Shown piece by piece: positions 1 to 14,304 of a stretch of DNA of 64,000 nt. A program made the position numbers and the translations under genes. The DNA is from Toxonevra muliebris (lineage: Eukaryota > Arthropoda > Insecta > Diptera > Pallopteridae): contig OY829326.1 in the NCBI GenBank assembly GCA_963691655.1, positions 38,157,989-38,221,988 of the forward strand. Direction: 5' to 3'. The notes under the pieces were generated by a model that saw only the letters and a program-made list of their open reading frames with translations, searched no databases and was not told where the DNA came from. The stretch's first letter is position 1; every line of letters begins with the position of its first letter.

Positions 1-48
1 AGTTATATATAATGCTTAGTTTCTAAGATGTATAATAAATTCGCTCAC

Positions 49-3000
49 CATAACCGATGAAGCTCCGTTAGCTAATGGGCCATAAACTACGTAAGTGTGT
101 CCCGTAATCCAACCAATATCAGCTGTGCACCAATAAATATCGCCTGGTTTATAATCGAAAACAATTTTGAATGTTGTAGCTGCGTACAAAAGATATCCAG
201 CTGTGGTGTGTAAAACACCTTTAGGCTTTCCCGTAGAGCCACTAGTATATAGCATAAACAATGGATCCTCGGCATCCATCCATTCGGGATAGCAAGCGGG
301 CTCTTTATCTTCCATTTCCTCATGCCACCAGTAATCACGATCGTCCGTCCATGGAATGTCTTGTTCTACATGATTCTCCTGGCACGGAGTAACACGTTTC
401 AAATGCGACACAACAATACATTTATCAACCGAATGACCCATCTCTTCGACTTTCTCTAGCGCTATATCACAGAGCGCCTTCAGGTACAATGGTTTCTCAC
501 CACGCCATGCTCCATCGGCAGTAATCAAGATTTTCGCCTTACAATCGAACATACGTTCGGCCAGCGAATCTGATGAGAAACCGGCAAAAACAATGGAATG
601 TACAGCACCGATACGAGCACAAGCCAACATAGCAATTGGCAATTCCAATATCATTGGCATATAAATAGAGACGCGATCACCCTTTTGAACGCCATGATCT
701 TTCAGCACATTGGCAAAGCGACAGACCTCTTCCAGCAATTTACGATAGGTGAGACCACGTGAATAATCGTCGGGGTGATTACCTTCCCTGAAAGAATCGA
801 ATGGAAAAATAATTCAATAATGTTTACGGAAATTGCAGATAATGCAAAAATGATAACAACAACAAAAACATATACATACGTAATTTAGATAAAATATTGT
901 AGTAATAAATGATGGCAGGCAAACAAAGGAAGCTTTAATACATAAACGCGCACACATTTGTATTTTAGTACGTATGAATGAACTGAAATTGGCATCAACC
1001 CAACTACCGAAGAAATGGCGCCACAGCCAATTTGGTAGCATATTAAGTAGCTACCACACGTGCACTATGACAATGTGCATGAATGTCTGATCAGTGATCA
1101 TTACACCCAGAAGTAGGCAGAGATATATACTCGTAAGTGATATTAAGTAATTGCAGAATTTGTTTAATTTGCGTAACTATTATATTACAAATAAATGATG
1201 AAGTATATAGGTATGTGAACATATGTGTGTGTGGGTAAATATGATAATGCCTTCCTATGATAATGGTTGAGCTTAAAAAAAATACTCAATTCGCTGCCAT
1301 AATTTAATATTACATTCAATTGCTTTAGCATAATTATAATTATACCTACTACTAAATATGCTATTGTAATTAAAGTTTCCGGTACAGGTTTCAAAGCGTC
1401 CAAAGGCATCAAGTTAGACATAAATACATGCATATGCGTTATTACATACATAAATCCAAAAATAGCTTTAAAAAATAAAGTATGTCTTTACAACATAAAT
1501 TTTTGAATAAAACTTGTAAAAAGTGCACAAAAACCTTGACCCATTTTGCTAGACCAACTATTTTCATCATTAGAAATCTTTCACTTTATGAACTTTAAAT
1601 ATTGAACTATTTTCATTTACATTCAATTCAAGCAATGGAATAATGTCAAAGTTTTCAGCATAGCAACAAAATATATTTTTTAAAACTCGCAATTCACTTT
1701 ATGCAAATATTCGTACTTATTCCATAATAATACAATTTATTGTATTTAAACACGCTACACTATCGGAGGGAAGTAATACACTTTAGCTAGCTGAAACATA
1801 AAAATTGAGAAATGAATCAAATTGAAATTCGTTGCAGCCTTTATTCAAACCACAAAAAATCTCCCAAAATAATGTTTTACTAAAGGGGAGTCGGAGGTTT
1901 ATCTGGTCAAAAAAGTATTTTATTTAAATTTACAGTCTTTTCAGCAAAACGTGCACGGCCTTCAAAAAATGCGCCATATAATTTTTTTTGCCGAATATGG
2001 TGTCATATCAATATGGCGTCTAGTCGCTATCATTTTGAATAACTTCGCGGCAACGCTTTTTAGTGTATGATTGAGGCAAACTCTGCCATATTGACTTAAG
2101 TTGTCGGTTCAATTGGACAATGTTTTTAGAATTTTTTCCTCTTAAGCTATCACAAATGCCCAAATACTTTTAATGGGCTAAGCATCTGGAGGTTAAGAGG
2201 TCCAGTCGACCGTTCGACAACCAGACTTTGACGTTTAGGGCGGTTGCCTCCTAAAGTACCTAATTTCGATTTCTTTTCCCAAACCATTTATTAGCAGAAG
2301 GCAAGAGTTTGTTATGATATACTTAAATAGATCATGTACTGGGCACCAAAATTTCTCGTGAATATGATTAATCTGCCGAAATTCTGTTTTCTAAAGTTTT
2401 TGAACCATCTTACTGGCCTTGGTGCACCACGCACGTTTTATGGTGCTTGACATCCAAACAAAAACAAAAAAAATACTTCTTAGAGTTGCCGTTAGAAAGG
2501 GTTTGGTTATGGTAGCTCGGAATTCAATTTGGAATTCCTTTAAATGACTTTGATTTGTATTGAGGGATATATCAATATCCTTCAGAGCCTGATTTTGCTG
2601 AGCTGTTTCAAGCGTAATGGTAGTATTGCCTTCAAAAACAAATTTTATCACCAAATCCTGTTGCTTTGAATTTGCTACGATTTGGTAAGTTGTCAACACT
2701 GTGATGCTTTAAAAAATACTGGTTATATTTCTTTACAAATGCTTTTAACTACTTAAGGTGTTTTGCTGCACTAACCTAGGATATATTGGATTCATTTGGA
2801 TGAGAGCGAAGAGAGACATATTCAAAATATTTTCAATACACGTAATTTTGAATATAAAACTAGAGCTTTCCCTGAATTGAAAAGCCCCACATTTTTCTGA
2901 GCTCTTTTGAACATAGCTCTGTTAATAGAAAATGCTGCCGTGGGTGTTTTACTCATCAAAATTATTTAGAACCTAAAAAAAAAATTTTTAGACAGAGAAA

Positions 3001-6000
3001 TAAGTGAAGATTTTTGACTTGCTATAGAAAATTAAAATTTCTAAAATTTCCGAGTACTCATAACAGTTCTAGTATATAGATGTGTAAATGTTGGTTGGGT
3101 ATTTGCAGCTTAACAATACATTTTGAACACTAAAGTGATTTGTTAAAACCAAAATTTCGCTTCAACCTGGATTGGCTTAAGTGAAAAAATGATTTGAAGT
3201 TAATGAGAACTAGGTTGGTACTTTATCAATTGTTTTGCTGGGACCAAAATTTTATTTCAAATTGGTTTTAGGCGATTATGCTTATTATATCATTAACTTT
3301 TTCGCTTCTCAAAATCAAGGGATGCAATCATTAAATTGCGCTTTGATTGCAAAAATGTGCCCTATTTTAATAGACCACAACTTATTGATATTAATCAGTA
3401 GAGTACTACATTATGGTATATGATCGCATAGATTTGTGTGCATTGTACTCGTTTGTGTTACCGTTGCGTATAGAACAATGCCCGCATATTCATTATATTG
3501 TATTTTATACGTACATATGAATAACTAATTGCAAACATTTTAAACTATATTAAGTAAAAAAGTGAAACATTTAATTATAAATTGAAATTAAATTTTTCCT
3601 GCCACATGCACTTGTCACATGAACATGTGTATGTGTGTGGTATTTGTAGGCGGGCGTCGTAGAGGGGAAATATAGAGAGAAATTTAGTCACCTTGTACTT
3701 TATTATTCGTGTGTAATACTTTTGTTAAATGCAACAAGGAAAGAACAGGTACATCAATACAATAAAACAATGTAATACAAGTGAACAACAAAAATAATAA
3801 GAAAAAGGTCGTTAACTTTTCGTATAAAAGCGGAAAAGCGGATATCACGAATTTGCATGAGATTTTAATACTTTCACTTTAAAAAGTATAAATGATTTAG
3901 TACTATGTACAATTTAATCTAATAATTTATTTGTGGTCAATCGTTTGCAATTATTTTTATACTTTTATTAGTAATTACTAACTAAAAATATAACTTTTTG
4001 ACATGATATGATGCCATCGTTATTCATTGTGACGTATTTGTTTCTTTGGCTAATTGTGTTATTGACCCTGGTCAAAGTGTTATTACCACTTTTGCTTATC
4101 TACAAACATACAATAATAATAATAATACTAATTTGATTTGTCAAATGTGTAATAAAAACTTAATAGCAGTTTTGAAATGATGAAATTCTCATTGTAAATC
4201 AACAAATTAAATAATTTGCAAAAATTTAAAAATAAGCACAACATTCATCATTTTTAACCCATTAATATACTGGGGCCGAAAGAGGTACATATTGCTCATA
4301 CTGTATTTTTATTTTGTATAGTTCAAAGTCAAAATTTAATAGTACACAAAATTCACATTGATTTCTATTGTGATACGAAATCGACTTGTTGCCAGTAGTT
4401 TTAAAGTTAACTGGCCTGTTATTTTTTGAAGGCATCTTTGCATTAAAAGAATTTTATTTGTGTTAGTTTTTTTTTTAACAATTTCGAAAGTACAACAGTT
4501 TGAAAAGAATATTAATTTGTAAAAACTAATTTCTATAACATTTAAGATTAGGTAAGGTAAAACAGAAATCTAACAATTTTAGTCCCTTACATATTGAACG
4601 ACTTTTTACTTATTACGCTAGTTTCTTAAATTCTTCACTTCGCAGTTTCTACAGTAGTTAGGTATTCTCAAGTTTTCAAAACTGTTGTTTCAATGGCATA
4701 AAAATTACTTTCGTGAGTACTCCTGTAAAAATTCGAGCTTGTGCTCTTTGTTTTCAGTCGTTCCTGGTTTTAGTTTTGCCAGATTAGACGATTTATCGCC
4801 AATTTGGCGATTTTTGGTGGTCCCACGGCTATTGAATTTATATCTGGGCGATTGTGGCCAATCAAGTTGATTTTTAAAATAGACGGTTTTTGCAAAATAA
4901 AATACATTTTCTTCATGTTGAAAATTTTTAAATTTTAAATTTACTGCCCAGAAAAACGTCGCTAAAAAATTTTGGTCCCTAAAAATTTTGGAATTTTCCG
5001 CTCATTTTGTTGGTACGATTTTGAAGAAAATCGATACCTATGAGAGTGTGAATATCGAAATAGTATTTTAAAATTGATTAAAATTAAAAACTGAAGAGAT
5101 AGTTTGTGAATAATTTTAAATTCAAAAAAAAAAACCTTGCCACTTTCGCTGCATTTTTCCGTTTCATTATGACCGTTTTCGGTTTAGTTAACTCTTAAAA
5201 ACACGGCCAAAGAAGTTTCACTTTAAAAATAAAATGAAATCTCATTTTTGTTAAAAAAAAAAATTTAAAATTTTTAAAAGTTTGGCTACTTTGAAACGAT
5301 TTGAACTGTTAAAGGGCGATTTTAGACGATTCGAGTGTCATCTGCCGACGCCTATCGTCCAAGTCGTCCATCTAGGCGACATTGCCTGGCTTGCCAATAT
5401 CTGTTGATTGTTTCCTTTAATTTCAGAATTCGAGTGAAATTGTGCAGCAACCTCGAATTGTCACTAAATTCGCTAAAAAAAATTTCTGCATTGATGGGTT
5501 AAAAGCAAAATTTATTTCCCATTTTCTTTTGTTGCCTTCTAGAACGTACATACATGAAATTCGTGATTTGCTTTTTAGTGTATATATATATATCTTTTCG
5601 GAATTATGATTTGTTTGGTTCTTCGAATGCATAACACGAATGAGATTTTAAATAAAATTAATTCTTTATTGCAAATATTTTCCATGTCGTTTTTACTTGT
5701 ATATCATTAATGAGGACATATGCAGTTCTTAAAGTTAAGATCAAGCCAGAATATATAGGTATTATTTACATTATATTAATGAGATGAGAATTGTTTGTGT
5801 AAACTTTCCGTGAATAACTAAATTTAACTCAAAGTTATTTTAATTTGGTACTAACAGGCTCTGATGAATACTAGTTTTTTCGACAGAGAGTTGTTAGTTG
5901 TATTGTTATGATGTTATGTCTATTAAAATAATGAACAAAAAAATCTATTCATAAAATATGAAAACTTCTTCAAAAGTTTCAATATCAAGTAAAAGTTTAT

Positions 6001-9000
6001 ATACATAGAAATACTACGTTAATACAATCAAAGAAAACAATATTTAAGTATTTCGCACTATTTATTTATTTCGTACCTCCTGATTGCTCCCTACTTGGTT
6101 ACGCTTCTAATATCAAAAACAATACGCGGCGTACATTGGTAGTACCTAGATATTGTAATCCACTTTCATTTCATATTTACACAATAAAGATAATTTGTTT
6201 TTTTTTTTATCGCGATAAACAAAATGCTAGAACGTAAATTATTTTGTAAAAATATTTGTTTATTTTGTATATCGCTGCCATAATTTACTAAGGCCCTAAC
6301 ATTAAATTTTTCAATATTGAGTTTTTGATGGATTATGATAAAGCGTGCTCATTTTCAACTGTACGGAAAATTTTTTAAAACTTACGCTTTTTTATTTTAG
6401 TTTAGTTTTTTATTTAGTTAAATTCTCTAAATAGTACTCCAAATACAAAAATGTTTTTTGCTTCTCCTGTAAAATTTGAAAAATGCGTGTTAGGACTTTA
6501 AGAAATTAAGGCAACGATATGTATATACTGATTTTTGTTTATACCAAATTAGGACGGTTGATAAAAATGACATGTTTGTTATTATCTTATATACAGTTCG
6601 AGTTAAAACCAATATTTAAAATATTTCATTTAATGAAGAAATTCATATTTTCTTTCAAGTGAAATTAAAGTCAACGATACTATACTTGTGTAAATTTTGT
6701 TTTTCAAAATACATTGTTTAGTGTTTAGAAAAGTATAGGTTCCTTTTGATTTACTTAAGGAGATTACTCATTTTGTGTTTCGAGACTAGGCATAAAGGGA
6801 AACAGTAACAATTGAGAGGATTCCGTCAGATATACTCTCACTAAGAATATTTACAGATATCAACTCTTTAAAATTGGAATACATTTAAGTATTCCAATAT
6901 TAGGTATTTCTACATTCCTACATATTTATTTTGTATTATATCTATAATATATATAACTTTAAATTCTGTAATGTTGCGCCTATGTTTTAACTCCGATTCC
7001 ATTAGTTTTTCGATCGCGATTTAATGCTAATAAAAATTATATAAACGTTTAAAATTAATTTTTAACATGTTAGCTGGTATTGTCTACAATAAAAACAGCA
7101 ATAAGAAAAGCTAATGAAATAAACCTAATCACACCATTTCGACTGCAATTGTTCGCCACTCATAATTGTAATCGGTTTATTTTGTTAAAAAACACAAAAA
7201 ACAAACCAAATTACGTGTGTGAATTGTCCTTATCTCTTAATTTTCCTCCCCCACATTTAGAAAATAAAAGAATGTCTAATTTTTTTCGAACCATGAGTTA
7301 CCAACAAGTGAAATTATTTTGAAATCAACAAATACACTAAGGCGATAAAGTTATTACTCATTTGGCGGCAATAGCTGATGTAGTTTTGGCAGTCATAATT
7401 CGGCAGCAGCAGGCACACATCACAATATACCTCCCCTTTCACGTTTTTTCCATTCTTTCCCTTCTTGTAATTATTTTACCGGCATATTATTGTTTTTTGT
7501 TTTTCATTGCTTTCTTCTGAGAGCTTTTTCTATCATGAAACTTTGTTGTATTCAGTTTCTAATGTCGAAGAGTTAGTTTTATATTGTGCTCTCTCTCTGA
7601 GTATTTTGAAGAATTAGAGAAGATGCAAACATATCCAAAGATATGAAATAATAATATTTAAGTAAAGAGAACCATGAAAGAGCGTAAGTAACTTTAAATC
7701 AATTTCTCTGATGAAAAATAAATACTCGCAAATTTGAAATGCTCTCCAATTGGTTGCAAGTTATCAGGCGATGGTGATCGCGTGATTTGTTTATACTCGC
7801 ATTCACATACCAAGTGTGGTAGTAGAGTTAAATGATCTTTTTAAACAATTTTACCGGCAAACATTTAGCGCGTTAATGTTTCTAAGTAAGTATCCATGTG
7901 TATTTGAAGGCACCAAATTAGTTCAGAAAAAATTTAAATTTTAAAATCAAATGCAATGAAATTATGTGAATCACGGAAGGTCTTTATATTTACATAAATT
8001 GATTTCTGAATTAATAAATATTCGACACGAAGATCATTGTACCTAGTTAATTTGTTGTAACTAGTAGTAGTGTGGCGTTTAATAGTATCAAATCATTAAT
8101 AAAGACCCAGCATCAAAGTAATGAAGTGGTAAAACAAAAAATTTAATTAAAAAAATGTATTTGTGTTCATATTTGGCAAATACACCTACCATGCAAAGGA
8201 AAAGCAAAAAGTAAACATTTGGACGTTTTCTTGCTAAAAATTTGTTTTCTGATTTTCATATTAATTTTCCAATTTGTACTAAATATTCATTAAATTTCAA
8301 GAAATCAAAAAATTATTATTGTGACAGTACAGTCGCGTCAGCAGTATGATTCAGATTATTATTTTAGTCGGGAAATATTTCGTTGAAAATCAATGCTTTA
8401 AGGGGGCCCTACATTTTTTCGGAATTGAAAAATCTACTTTTTTTTAAGTATCCTATTCGAAAATAAAAACTCCGAGTACTTTCGAAGATATAGACGATTG
8501 TAGCGCTGAACGTAATAATATTTTATGTCAAAAACCGATAGTCAAAATTTTGAACCCGTTTTTCTGAAAACAATGCCTTCGCCAGTACACGATAACTAAA
8601 AAACATTTAACGGATCGGTCTGAAATTTATATATGTTCTTCTACACAACAATGACCACATACCAGAAAGAATAAATTTGGTTAATTGTTTCTTCAATTTG
8701 TAACGAAAAAAAAGTTATATTTTTCAGAAAACTATTTTTGGCGGTCTGTCATTTTGTGAATTGTTGATCAAACAAAGTAATCGTAGTATGTCCTGGTACT
8801 TTTTTTTTTCTTCAGGCAAAAAGTGAGCCGCAATCATGAACGCCAGTTAATAGCGATTTTCAAAACGCCATCCACGAAGCTACAAAAAGAACTCTGTATA
8901 ATTTTTTTTCTAATTAAAATACAATTTTTTTCTTGTACTTGAAGTCTTTAAATATATGTCAAAAAAATTCCGGATTCCTGAAAGTGCATTTTTATTAATT

Positions 9001-12000
9001 TATCAGTCCTATAATAATTGCTAAAATTTTAAACCAGAAAGTTTAGGGTCCCCTTCATAGAGGCTATAGAGGATGAGGAAATACAATAACTTTTCATTGT
9101 TCTGTTTTTAACACAAATAGATTTGAGCTTTTGTGGTAACTAATTGTTACCTTTCGAGGGTGGAAGGTTGGAGTGTATAAACCTTGAAAATCTTAGGACA
9201 TTTGTTTTGATCTGAAGATCTCCACACACCTATTATTTAAATCGAGAAGTTACATAATTAAAAAAATTCAGTTGCATGAATTTTGCTTAAATTTGCGAAA
9301 ATAATTATTTTTCAACTAATTATCACTGCAACTAATTTTGCGTTAAATGTGATACCTTATACAAAAAAAAATATAATAATAATAATAAATGGTAAATTGC
9401 ATGACAATTCCAAATTTAAATGTAAACATTCTATGACTTATTTATACGTTTATACATGCAATAAAATAAAATACTTTTTAGTATTTTTCTGTAAAAACTA
9501 ATATTACGTCAGGAGATAACAAGTTTTTTAGAAACGTTACACTGAAATGGGGTAGTGCAAATGTTAATTTCTGAACTAAATGCAAAATTTTGATACATAT
9601 TTTTGCATAAATAATTTTGCAAATTTGAATAAATAAACAAAATGAGATGCTTAACTTTAGACAATAGAGATAACCCCAGAGTTTGATTTCATCTTCACAG
9701 AGACTAAAAAAAATGACGTTGCTGAAGAAATATTCGAAATTTGTTTACCAATGGAAATGAAATAGACTTTGAACAGCTAACAGTTACCCGTATATGGGTG
9801 CTACCTTTTACCTGCTATTTACGCGCGATATGATGTTCTTGCATTCAATGGTACTTGAATTTTATTATTAGGTTTTGCTCTCATTATATGAATTGAGCTT
9901 TCTTAGAGAATAATTTTAGTCTGCTTATTTATACTAGAGATACACTTTTTCTTTTTTTAATTAATTTCATGTTTCAACTGAAATTATGCGCAAAAGAAAT
10001 CTAGAAATTTTTTTTTTCATTGCGTTGGGAGTAAAAATAATTTAATGGAACGCAATTCTCTCCTACTTCCTACTCCGTTCCCCGGTGTTCCTGCACCAAT
10101 GAAAATGAGTGTTCAAATTCACGATTTCGTCTTCAAGCCATAAAGTTTAAAATATTTGTAAACATTTTTATACAGTGACAACAATCTTTCCGTATATAGA
10201 TTTAATACGTTATTACATACATACTTACATATATAAGTATGTAAATAAGTGTATATGGTAAGTAAATGTAACGAGATTATTTTCTAAATCGGGTCAGGGT
10301 ATCTGTTATTTTGGGAAATGCTACTATCAAAACCATTTGTAATAAAAACAAACAAAAAAAACAAATTATGAACATTTCCTCGAAAGAAAGAAGCACACCC
10401 TCTTCTTAGAATATATAACGAATTGTCGCTTCATATCTTAAACTTGGTTTAATTTCCTATTAGAAAGCGATAGATAAGAATTATGTACATATTTTATTTA
10501 TATTTACCAGTACCAATTTTTATCAATTTATTAAAACAAAACGACAGTGTAAATATTAAACAACATTCTATTTATTTGTACTCGAGTTTTAACAATTACC
10601 GTCATTATAATTAATCAGAAGTATTTGCCTGTGCACATGTTTTATATTTTTGAATTTAGAAAACAACAACTAAAACACAAGTTCGTAATTGTACCTACAA
10701 AAATTATTCAATATTCATTTTATATAATTTCAAATTCAGACAGCAAAATCGCTTTTCGAATAAGCTACTGAACTTTAATTAGAATATGATTACAATACTC
10801 CTTTTTTTCTTTGGTAAAAATTTAAGCGAAAATTCGGATTCCGGAATGGTTATCATGGTTTTTTATATTATCTAATGTTCGCGCTATTGGTTATAGGGAA
10901 GTAATGGTACATGATTCGAGATTGTAACTTACGATATTAAAAATCAATGCACTGAAATAGTAATTACAATTATTTCGAGGCATTATATGTCAAGGTCAAG
11001 CCAATTTTTTGTTATTTGAAACTCAAAGCTAATTTCATGGAAATGTTTTACTATCATAAAAATATATGAAGAAAAATAATTGGTTCACCTTCTACCTGCT
11101 AACAGTTTCAGTGTCAATGATATGAATGATGCATGTTATTAGTTTGATCTTCAGTATACACTAAGTACTTACAAATTACGTAATATAATCGATTAACTCT
11201 GACATTTAAAATTAATTTAAATAAACAAAAAGTAAGCAAAAATTTGTTTTTGTTTATAAATGGAAAAAACGTTGAAAAGAATTTGTATTACACTATGCGG
11301 AATTCAAAACCGCAAAAAACAATTTCAAAGTCAAGGGCATAAGAAAAAGAAAAACAGCAATAATAACAAGATAAAATGATAGTAGCAATATTTATGATCA
11401 AAGATTTTAATATTTCTGAAATACAAGAATGTAGGTATTTAATTTTGTTTTTATTTTACTTTACTTTTTTTTCTAATTTAACGCATTTTATTCTTCGCCG
11501 TGATCAATTCATTGACATGCTGACCCGAAATTATACAAAGCAATGTGCTTTAACCGACTTGATTTATAACTAATTCAATAAAATATTTTGATGAACTATA
11601 AAGTATTATAATTTAATTTTACAAAAATAAAAAACATAACTAGAATATACCAAATTAAAAAAAAGTGTAAGCTTTAATTTTACTTTTTATAGTGTATATA
11701 TAAATCTAGTTAAATGGTTAGGCACTTAAATCATTTGTTTAATTTTTATTTAAGAGGCATTTCTTTATTCTAATCATACGTAGATTGCCTGGCAGTAACC
11801 TAAAGGAATTAGTTTATTCTGGGGCAGCGAGCCGATTAAGAAAGTTTGTGCATTATCTGAGGCTATGTTAACAGGTTAGCGGTTATCTTCATAGAGCAGA
11901 GCTTTCTAAGAAGCAATCAGAAGTTTAACTTTTACCAGCAGGCAAACAAATGATCAGTGTCTATCAATTCAATCCAACTGATGTGTTGTTTACTAAATCA

Positions 12001-13660
12001 GTTGTAAATCTTATATACGATAACACTAGTTTACTAGAAATTCCTCTTAAAACCAAATTCAATTTTTAAATTTTTAGAAAATTAATTATAAAGTATAAAA
12101 GAAAAATCTCATGCGATATTGGCATAACTACACAAAAATTTGTATAATTATATTTTGTACAGCATAGAGAGGCAAACTTTTGTTCGACTCCCTATGTAGT
12201 ACTTGTTGACTTAACATTTTCTTAGTTAGTCCATTGAATAGCTTGGATTTCTCCGAACTATACCATATATAGTGAATTGCAAAATCGGATATTGTAAGCT
12301 GAAATTCCCAATTATTGTTTGGGCCTCCTTAATTTCAAGGTTCAATCATTACGAAAAACATTTGGTGGTCGCTTTGGCGTAAAAGGAATAAAAAATAAAA
12401 AAGACCCGATGGATTCCCCTTGGGTCATGCCAAAGTTATTCAGCTTTGAACATAGTAGGTATTAAGTGCGCTATAATTTTTAAACACTACTTTATATATC
12501 TCCGGGTCGCTGCCTGAACCACGAATATGCACTTTCGATTTACATATGCCATATAATTTAAATCCTAAGCACAAATCCATTAAAAATCATTAAAGCAACA
12601 TTTGAATTTGAATAAGAATTGTGCACATAAATGATTATGGTAGCTACCTCAAGATATGAATACATGCACATACATTTATATGTTTGTATTTACCAACATC
12701 TACTTAAGTAATTGGGTTTCATATTCAGAAAGGACTACACCCACTTTCCTCCATGTCAAAGTTAATACTCATTATCGAAAAAATGTGTCATAGGCAGAAA
12801 TATGTGTTTTTTATAACCAATCATGAATATTGTAAATTCTTAAAAGGTATTAACGTAAAATTGTAAAATAAATCATATCAGATTAACTTGTGCAAAAAAG
12901 AAAAAAAAGAGTTGTTATTACTGGTTGAATATGAATGTGCGCATGCATTAATTTTGTTTTCAAGCCCTCTTTTGTACACCCTCCATATGTCGCTCGCCCT
13001 CTTTCCGCATTTCGAGGATATGCTCCATGTGACCTCGTAGTCTTCTAACAATTGTTGTTGGCCCACGACTTCTTCCCCCTTCCCACCACACGACCCTAAC
13101 AATTCTATTCACGTTGCGGTATACTCACACAAGGCACAAGTGAAAACAGATGGTTTCACCTTTCTCCTTTCGCTTCGTTTAGCTTTTCATTTTATTTTCT
13201 TCGCTTGCGCCATGCCACAAAAATTTCATAACAGCATGAAGCAAAAAAAAATCAATAAAAAGACAACAACAAAAAATATCCTCGTAAAGGATTTACGCAA
13301 AACTGAAAAACTGAAATGCGTCATTGATGAATTCCTAACTTTTACTTACCAGTAATAAGCAATGGTATCTCCTAAACCATTGCGCACATTACGATCCAAT
13401 AGATTATAGCAAATATTGGTCGAGGCACCCTCCATCCATTTGATATAGATGGGGCCCTTGGATATATTGAAGTTATATTGCAAGAATTTCTTTGGATCTG
13501 CAGATGTTTCCCAATGAAATTGCTTGGCTGTGCGCGACCAAAATTGCTCAGGATTTTCCAAGGACTCCTCATGGTATTTCTTGTATTCCTCCATGCTCGT
13601 TATGTAGGCATTACGGCTGATGGCCGGATTTGGATTATAAATGGATTTCTCCGATGGCAT
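49..13660 (-). CDS. AcCoAS: Acetyl-CoA synthetase, N-terminal 350 residues (gene runs off left edge)
   Basis: Two exons: 13350-13660 (start codon at 13660) and 49-787. Donors are gtaagt after 13350 and gtgagc after 49; the acceptor cag lies at 788-790. The join splits Trp104 and reads [19 protein letters not shown], continuous across the intron. The enzyme activates acetate with ATP through acetyl-adenylate and transfers it to CoA, in cytosol or nucleus. Visible signatures are the N-terminal acetyl-CoA synthetase region ([16 protein letters not shown]) and the adenylate-forming P-loop [12 protein letters not shown] at about residues 283-294, then [11 protein letters not shown] near 326. The family is about 660-680 residues long, so roughly half is here; the C-terminal lysine domain lies outside. 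The reading frame is intact. Drosophila AcCoAS is the obvious orthologue. The intron between the two exons is unusually long, 12.6 kb. Confidence 0.96.
1925..2699 (-). pseudogene. Tc1-like DNA transposase remnant
   Basis: Read on the minus strand, 2699-2391 is an open stretch ending in a transposase N-terminal-like region ([20 protein letters not shown], then a [15 protein letters not shown] string). Beyond the stop the same kind of protein continues in other frames: LLPSANKW, then DWTS*PPDA*PIKSIW near 2205-2160. The last string is a clear decay of the DWPxxSPDLNPIENxW block that carries the third catalytic acidic residue in Tc1/mariner transposases. The C-terminal tail ([20 protein letters not shown]) follows. 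Several stops and frameshifts make it inactive. The terminal repeats were not located. It lies in an intron of AcCoAS in the same orientation as the host gene. Confidence 0.75.
8400..9055. mobile_element. Short non-autonomous DNA element with imperfect 18 bp terminal inverted repeats
   Basis: The left end AAGGGGGCCCTACATTTT (8400-8417) is matched in inverse orientation at 9038-9055, which reads AAGGGGACCCTAAACTTT on the minus strand, 15 of 18 identical. The 656 bp between are AT-rich, with no credible coding frame. A target-site duplication is not evident, so the family is unknown. It sits inside the long AcCoAS intron. Confidence 0.55.
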
Positions 13661-14290
13661 TTTTAATGATTTTTTTTCTTCCGTGCTAGTGTATTAGATT
13701 GTTTTGAACCGAAATACTTTCAAAAGTATTTTTTCGTTATAATTATTTATTTAGTTTTTGTGCTTCACAAATGAAAAACAAAACAACAAATTACACTGCT
13801 ACTTCCTAATGACCAAATTAGTTTATTTTCTTTCTACTAAACTCAAGTAATGTATGTCGATTGTCAACGAACCTACGTCCAACTGATGTGAATATATCTC
13901 GCGTACTAAACGTTATATTTCAACCGAATTCGATTTTTCACACATTTTCGTTTCTCTTTTGTGATTAAATTCGTTTAGAGCTTTTTTTTTACTTTTTTGC
14001 ATCATTTCGGGTGGTGAGGGTAGTAGAAGCACTTAAATGCCGCCAGTGTGCTTGGGAGCACTGTGAGTAACAACGAGATAAATAAAGAGAGCGATTGTTT
14101 TCAATGTCAGCACAAACACGAAGTAAACCAATTCTTTTAAGGCTGTCGTTGTTATTATTGCCGTTGTATTTTGTTTTTATTGCAAATACAGTAAAGTCTG
14201 GGGAACTATGAATACTTGTAAATACAGTTGTAAAATTATCAGGAAAAAAAAACGCAAATATACTTATAAAATGCATATAAGCCTTTTCTA
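13661..14290. other. 5' flank of acetyl-CoA synthetase (probable 5' UTR and promoter)
   Basis: Sequence upstream of the AcCoAS start codon on the minus strand. It is AT-rich. I cannot point to a TATA box or initiator with confidence, and an upstream non-coding exon cannot be excluded. No other gene is seen in it. Confidence 0.4.
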
Positions 14291-14304
14291 CTTGTTGGTA
14301 TATA

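Larger units (their letters stand above)
788..13349 (-). other. Long first coding intron of acetyl-CoA synthetase
   Basis: AT-rich intron of about 12.6 kb bounded by gtaagt and cag. It contains a Tc1-like transposase remnant (about 1925-2699) and a terminal-inverted-repeat element (8400-9055). A somewhat GC-richer patch at about 12970-13110 has a 74-codon minus-strand frame but no recognisable domain. Elsewhere I see only AT-rich sequence, short homopolymers and spurious short frames. Enhancers or alternative first exons could be hidden here but cannot be shown by eye. Confidence 0.85.

Noticed and set aside
12878..13102. 74-codon minus-strand frame as an alternative AcCoAS exon
   Set aside because: No homology to the enzyme, and exon 13350-13660 joins in frame to 49-787 without it.
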